A stretch of 18,012 bases of DNA from assembly GCA_938003665.1 (NCBI GenBank), contig CALKYI010000505.1, forward strand, positions 1-18,012. The letters run 5' to 3'. This document shows positions 15,112 to 18,012 of the stretch, piece after piece. Both the position numbers and the translations under genes were made by a program. How positions within the stretch are numbered: position 1 is the stretch's first letter; each line of letters starts with the position of its first letter. The notes under the pieces are model-generated. The model searched no databases, had not been told where the DNA came from, and was given only the letters and a program-made list of their open reading frames with translations. This DNA comes from an uncultured Flavobacteriales bacterium (GTDB lineage: Bacteria; Bacteroidota; Bacteroidia; Flavobacteriales_D; Sanyastnellaceae).

Positions 15112-15888
15112 ATGGATCAACCTGCCATCATTGAACGCGGTCCGTACAAGTATGTCGAGGCCGGCGAGGGCGAGCCCCTGATTGTGCTCCACGGTTTGTT
15201 TGGCGCCTTGAGTAACTTCAAGGACGTCTTCAGCCATTTCTCCGATCGCTTTCGGGTGATCATCCCCATGCTGCCCATCTATGAATTGCCCATGCGGAAG
15301 ACGAGTGCCAAAAGCTTGTCGGAGCACATTGAAGGCTTTGTAGCGGAAATGGGGCTCGAAAAAGTCCATTTGTTGGGCAATAGCCTCGGCGGCCACGTGG
15401 GATTGATTTTCACCAAAAACAACCTCGAGAAGGTGGCTTCATTGAGCTTGACAGCCAGCAGCGGATTGTATGAGAACGCCTTTGGCAACAGCTTTCCACG
15501 CCGGGAAGACAAGACGTTCATCCGGGACAAAGTGGCCGTGACCTTCTACGATCCGAAGCACGCGACCGAAGAATTGGTGGATGAATGCTTCGAAGCCGTC
15601 AACAGCCGGGAGAAGGTGCTACGGATCCTGGCGATTGCCAAGAGTGCCATCCGCCACAACATGGCGAAGGACTTGCCAGCGATGACCGTGCCGGTGTGCC
15701 TGATATGGGGCAAGAACGACATCATTACGCCGCCCGAAGTCGCCGAAGAATTCAAGGCGGGCTTCCCCGACAGCGACCTCTTCTGGATCGAGGAATGCGG
15801 ACATGCCCCCATGATGGAGCACCCCGAAACGTTCAACCAAATCCTCGAGGCGTGGTACGACGCGCGTGGCATTGGAAAAGTGGGCTGA
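15112..15888 (+). CDS. Alpha/beta-fold hydrolase of unknown substrate
   Basis: Soluble, probably cytoplasmic hydrolase of 258 residues. It shows the oxyanion-side loop HGLFGALSNF (27-36), the nucleophile elbow GNSLGG with S91 (89-94), the acid D203 in WGKNDIITPP and the histidine H231 in ECGHAPMMEHPE, a complete Ser-Asp-His triad. No signal peptide is seen. The fold family covers esterases, C-C hydrolases and others, so the substrate cannot be given. An upstream in-frame TTG at 15103 is less likely than the ATG at 15112. The gene is divergent from mraZ and 6 bp ahead of engB, with which it is probably co-transcribed. I recall this hydrolase-engB pair next to mraZ in other Bacteroidota. Confidence 0.9.
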   Translation: MDQPAIIERGPYKYVEAGEGEPLIVLHGLFGALSNFKDVFSHFSDRFRVIIPMLPIYELPMRKTSAKSLSEHIEGFVAEMGLEKVHLLGNSLGGHVGLIFTKNNLEKVASLSLTASSGLYENAFGNSFPRREDKTFIRDKVAVTFYDPKHATEELVDECFEAVNSREKVLRILAIAKSAIRHNMAKDLPAMTVPVCLIWGKNDIITPPEVAEEFKAGFPDSDLFWIEECGHAPMMEHPETFNQILEAWYDARGIGKVG

Positions 15889-15894
15889 GCCACC

Positions 15895-16524
15895 ATGGAA
15901 GTTAAAACGGCGGAGTTTCTGAAATCGAGTGCGCACCCGAAGGAGTGCCCACCGGCTGACCGTCCCGAGTACGCGTTCATCGGCCGCTCCAATGTGGGCA
16001 AGTCATCGCTGATCAACATGCTGACCAACCGCAAAGGGCTCGCCAAGATTTCCTCCACCCCGGGCAAAACGCAGCTGATCAACCACTTCATGATCGACGA
16101 AGGCCGTGAGCAGACGGGTGATGGAACCAGCTGGTACTTGGTGGATTTGCCGGGGTTTGGCTACGCGAAGGTGAGCAAGAAGAGCCGAGTTAAATGGCAA
16201 CGCACGAGCGAACAGTTCTTGACCGGAAGGCCCAATTTGATGTGCGTCATGATGCTGCTCGACAGCCGGCATCCCCCGCAAAAGGTCGACCTCGAATTCA
16301 TGGCATGGATGGGCGAAAATCAATTGCCCTTCGTCATGGTCTTCACCAAAGTCGACAAACTCAACCAGGCGGAACGCGCGGGATTCTTACCGCGCTACGA
16401 GGTGGAAATGCTCAAGCAATGGCACCGCATGCCACCTGTGTACGTCACAAGCTCTGAGAAAGGCGAAGGACGCGAGGAATTGCTGCGGTTCATCGAGCAG
16501 ACCAACGCCCTGTACGAGGCTTAA
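15895..16524 (+). CDS. engB: Ribosome-assembly GTPase EngB (YsxC/YihA)
   Basis: TRAFAC-class GTPase needed for assembly of the large ribosomal subunit; depletion in other bacteria also disturbs division. The 209-residue product contains all G motifs: G1 GRSNVGKSS (30-38), G2 within SSTPGKTQ (53-60, T55), G3 DLPGFGYAKV (84-93), G4 TKVDK (151-155) and G5 TSS (185-187). GRSNVGKSS and STPGKTQ are typical of EngB. Length is normal. It begins 6 bp after the hydrolase and its stop lies only 4 bp from the stop of the convergent gldC, with no clear hairpin between the two genes. The ATG at 15895 is preceded by a weak purine stretch only. Confidence 0.96.
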   Translation: MEVKTAEFLKSSAHPKECPPADRPEYAFIGRSNVGKSSLINMLTNRKGLAKISSTPGKTQLINHFMIDEGREQTGDGTSWYLVDLPGFGYAKVSKKSRVKWQRTSEQFLTGRPNLMCVMMLLDSRHPPQKVDLEFMAWMGENQLPFVMVFTKVDKLNQAERAGFLPRYEVEMLKQWHRMPPVYVTSSEKGEGREELLRFIEQTNALYEA

Positions 16525-16528
16525 TCCC

Positions 16529-16858
16529 TCAATCTTTCAATACGCCCAGACGCTTCGCCAATTCTTCGGTGAAGCTGCGCATGGCCAGGGCATGGGCCTT
16601 GTCGTTGGTCGCTTTTTCCAAGGTGTTGGCCAAGGTCATCATGGTTTGGCACACGAAGTGGCGCATTTCTTCGACGCTCATTTGCTTCGTCCAAAGGTCC
16701 ATGTGCACCGCGTTGCCCTGCTTCTCATCCCACATGGCGAGGGACATGGCTTTCGCGGTTTGGTTGGCGACGTCGCTGTCGTCCGCTGACCAGGTGATGG
16801 CGGTGGGCACTTTGTTTTCATCCGTTTGGACCCGGACGGTGATCTGTGAATCGGCCAT
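16529..16858 (-). CDS. gldC: Gliding motility-associated protein GldC
   Basis: Small protein of 109 residues without signal peptide or membrane segment. The pattern DENKVPTAITWSADDSD (13-29), AMSLAMWDEKQGNAVHMDLWTK (37-58 region) and MRHFVCQTMMTLANTLEKAT (65-84) fits GldC, which in Flavobacterium johnsoniae is encoded directly after gldB and increases gliding efficiency without being strictly required. Its biochemical role is unknown. Here it lies 32 bp after gldB, in the same order, and ends 4 bp from engB on the other strand. Homologues also occur in bacteria not known to glide, so presence does not prove motility. Confidence 0.88.
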   Translation of the reverse strand: MADSQITVRVQTDENKVPTAITWSADDSDVANQTAKAMSLAMWDEKQGNAVHMDLWTKQMSVEEMRHFVCQTMMTLANTLEKATNDKAHALAMRSFTEELAKRLGVLKD

Positions 16859-16890
16859 GAGCGTAAAAATTGAGGTGCAAAGGTGGTGAA

Positions 16891-17928
16891 TTACAAAGGC
16901 CGGTACGCCTTGACCACGGGATTGATGTCGGTCACTTCCATGAGCGCGGCCAAATCGACCTCAGGATGCTTGGTCATGAAGTCGCTGACCATGCGCCATC
17001 CCATGTACGCGCCGAGGCGGTCCGGACTGTCTTGGGGGATGGCACCATAGCGGGTGAAGGGACCTTCATTGAACCATTTGCCAAATTGCGTGCGGTCGGC
17101 ATCGAACAGCGCATCTTGGGGCTGCAGCTCCAACCAAATGTCGCGCTCGTGGGCCTCAGCCCAAGCCCAGGCTTCCGGCGTCCAATCGAGCAAATCGGCT
17201 TTGGGCATATCCGGCATGCACTGTTCCATGATGTACAAGACCTTGCCCCAGTACAGCAGTTCGTCCACGCACCGGTCGGTTCGGTACCACGGGTCGCTGA
17301 AGTGCACCAAGAGCCAACCGCGGAAGGCCGACGCTGAAATGCGGTCCGGCTCCATGCGGTTGCGCATGTACTGCGGAAACATCTCCGGCGGCAAGGTGGA
17401 CACAATGGGGTGGTCCGCGCCCAAGTACCATTCCAATCCGATTCCGAGGTGTTCATCGGTGGGATACACGGCATAATTGAATCCGGTGCTCATCCACATC
17501 ACCTGCGGCAATTGTGCCTGCGGGAACCAGTGGTGAAACCGTTGGAATGCGCGGATCAATTGCGCCTTGCTCTGCGCCAATTGTTCCGGAGCGCCGCTGG
17601 TGGTGTCGATGGCTGCCTCGATGGGGGCGACGTTGGGGTGCGTCAAAAACGTTTCGAATTCGGCCACGGTGGCCGGGTCATCTCCGGCGCCGATGCGCAG
17701 GATGTCCTCCGTGTAGGCGAAACCAAATGCACCGGTCGCCGACTGCCACGCCTCAAAGTCGCCCTGGGCCATCACCGCCCGCACATTCACGGGCTCGGGC
17801 ACCTCCGCTTCAAACGCCGAAACAGGCACCTCGAAGCGGCGTTCTTCGCCGCAGCCGATGAAGGCCAATCCTGCGATGAGCAGGAACATGGCCGGTGTTC
17901 TTAAACATTGAGACGTGAGCATTGGCAT
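16891..17928 (-). CDS. gldB: Gliding motility lipoprotein GldB
   Basis: Predicted lipoprotein of 345 residues, related to GldB, which is essential for gliding of F. johnsoniae; its molecular role is not known. The N-terminus has a hydrophobic signal segment (about 13-24) ending in LAFIGC with C26 as probable lipidation site; the box is not ideal, since F rather than L stands at -3. Family-like parts are FNYAVYPTDEHLGIGLEWYLG (150-170 region) and FPQYMRNRM (184-192), followed by an alpha-rich C-terminal half ending in DINPVVKAYRPL. The frame is open upstream to 18009, but only ATG 17928 (or 17922, two codons later) puts a signal peptide at the start. It leads the gldB-gldC unit. Confidence 0.87.
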   Translation of the reverse strand: MPMLTSQCLRTPAMFLLIAGLAFIGCGEERRFEVPVSAFEAEVPEPVNVRAVMAQGDFEAWQSATGAFGFAYTEDILRIGAGDDPATVAEFETFLTHPNVAPIEAAIDTTSGAPEQLAQSKAQLIRAFQRFHHWFPQAQLPQVMWMSTGFNYAVYPTDEHLGIGLEWYLGADHPIVSTLPPEMFPQYMRNRMEPDRISASAFRGWLLVHFSDPWYRTDRCVDELLYWGKVLYIMEQCMPDMPKADLLDWTPEAWAWAEAHERDIWLELQPQDALFDADRTQFGKWFNEGPFTRYGAIPQDSPDRLGAYMGWRMVSDFMTKHPEVDLAALMEVTDINPVVKAYRPL

Positions 17929-17975
17929 GGTCTTCGTTGTGAACGTTCCAAAACCACGAATTAGTTTTGAATCGT

Positions 17976-17985
17976 TGCAAAGATG
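17976..17985 (-). promoter_or_regulatory. Candidate gldB promoter -7 element (CATCTTTGCA)
   Basis: CATCTTTGCA on the minus strand differs in one base from the TATCTTTGCA form common in Bacteroidota -7 elements, and lies about 48 bp before the gldB ATG, leaving a leader of roughly 40 nt. A TTG occurs upstream, but only about 14 bp away, shorter than the usual spacing. The remaining bases up to the right edge show no other feature. Confidence 0.45.
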
Positions 17986-18012
17986 AAACACTCCCCGCGC
18001 AATCCCCATTTC

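Noticed and set aside
16500..16560. Bidirectional terminator between engB and gldC
   Set aside because: No stem-loop of convincing length with a T-run is visible in or beside the 4-bp gap.

Overview
The window holds an almost complete division and cell wall (dcw) cluster of a Bacteroidota bacterium, probably Flavobacteriales-like. The evidence is the gene order, the neighbouring gldB and gldC (a gliding-associated pair known only from this phylum), a MraY with the phylum's periplasmic insertion, a Bacteroidota-type FtsL-like protein, and promoter-like TAnnTTTG elements without clear Shine-Dalgarno sites. The DNA is fairly GC-rich for the group, which gives many long antisense reading frames. 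I cannot name a genus.

Positions 1 to 14859 (minus strand) carry thirteen tightly packed genes, in transcription order: mraZ, rsmH, an ftsL-like gene, ftsI, murE, mraY, murD, ftsW, murG, murC, ftsQ, ftsA and the first two thirds of ftsZ, which runs off the left edge. No gap exceeds about 20 bp and five junctions overlap, so one transcript with translational coupling is likely. MurE, MurD and MurC build the UDP-MurNAc-peptide; MraY and MurG make lipid I and lipid II; FtsW and FtsI polymerise and cross-link septal peptidoglycan; FtsL, FtsQ, FtsA and FtsZ form the divisome; MraZ and RsmH are the regulator and the 16S rRNA methyltransferase usual at the head of the cluster.

Positions 14860 to 15111 are a divergent intergenic region. 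It holds a ladder of TGGG boxes at exact 10-bp spacing (MraZ operator) that abuts and overlaps a TAATTTTG -7 element for mraZ.

Positions 15112 to 16524 (plus strand) carry an alpha/beta hydrolase and the ribosome-assembly GTPase EngB (YsxC/YihA). Positions 16529 to 17928 (minus strand) carry gldC and gldB, transcribed gldB first and converging on engB. A good -7 element lies upstream of gldB near the right edge.

I found no RNA gene, mobile element, CRISPR array or clearly novel system. The points most worth checking are the MraZ operator and promoter arrangement, and the roughly 100-residue basic N-terminal extension of the FtsL-like protein with its duplicated PRNR(V/I)LT motif.
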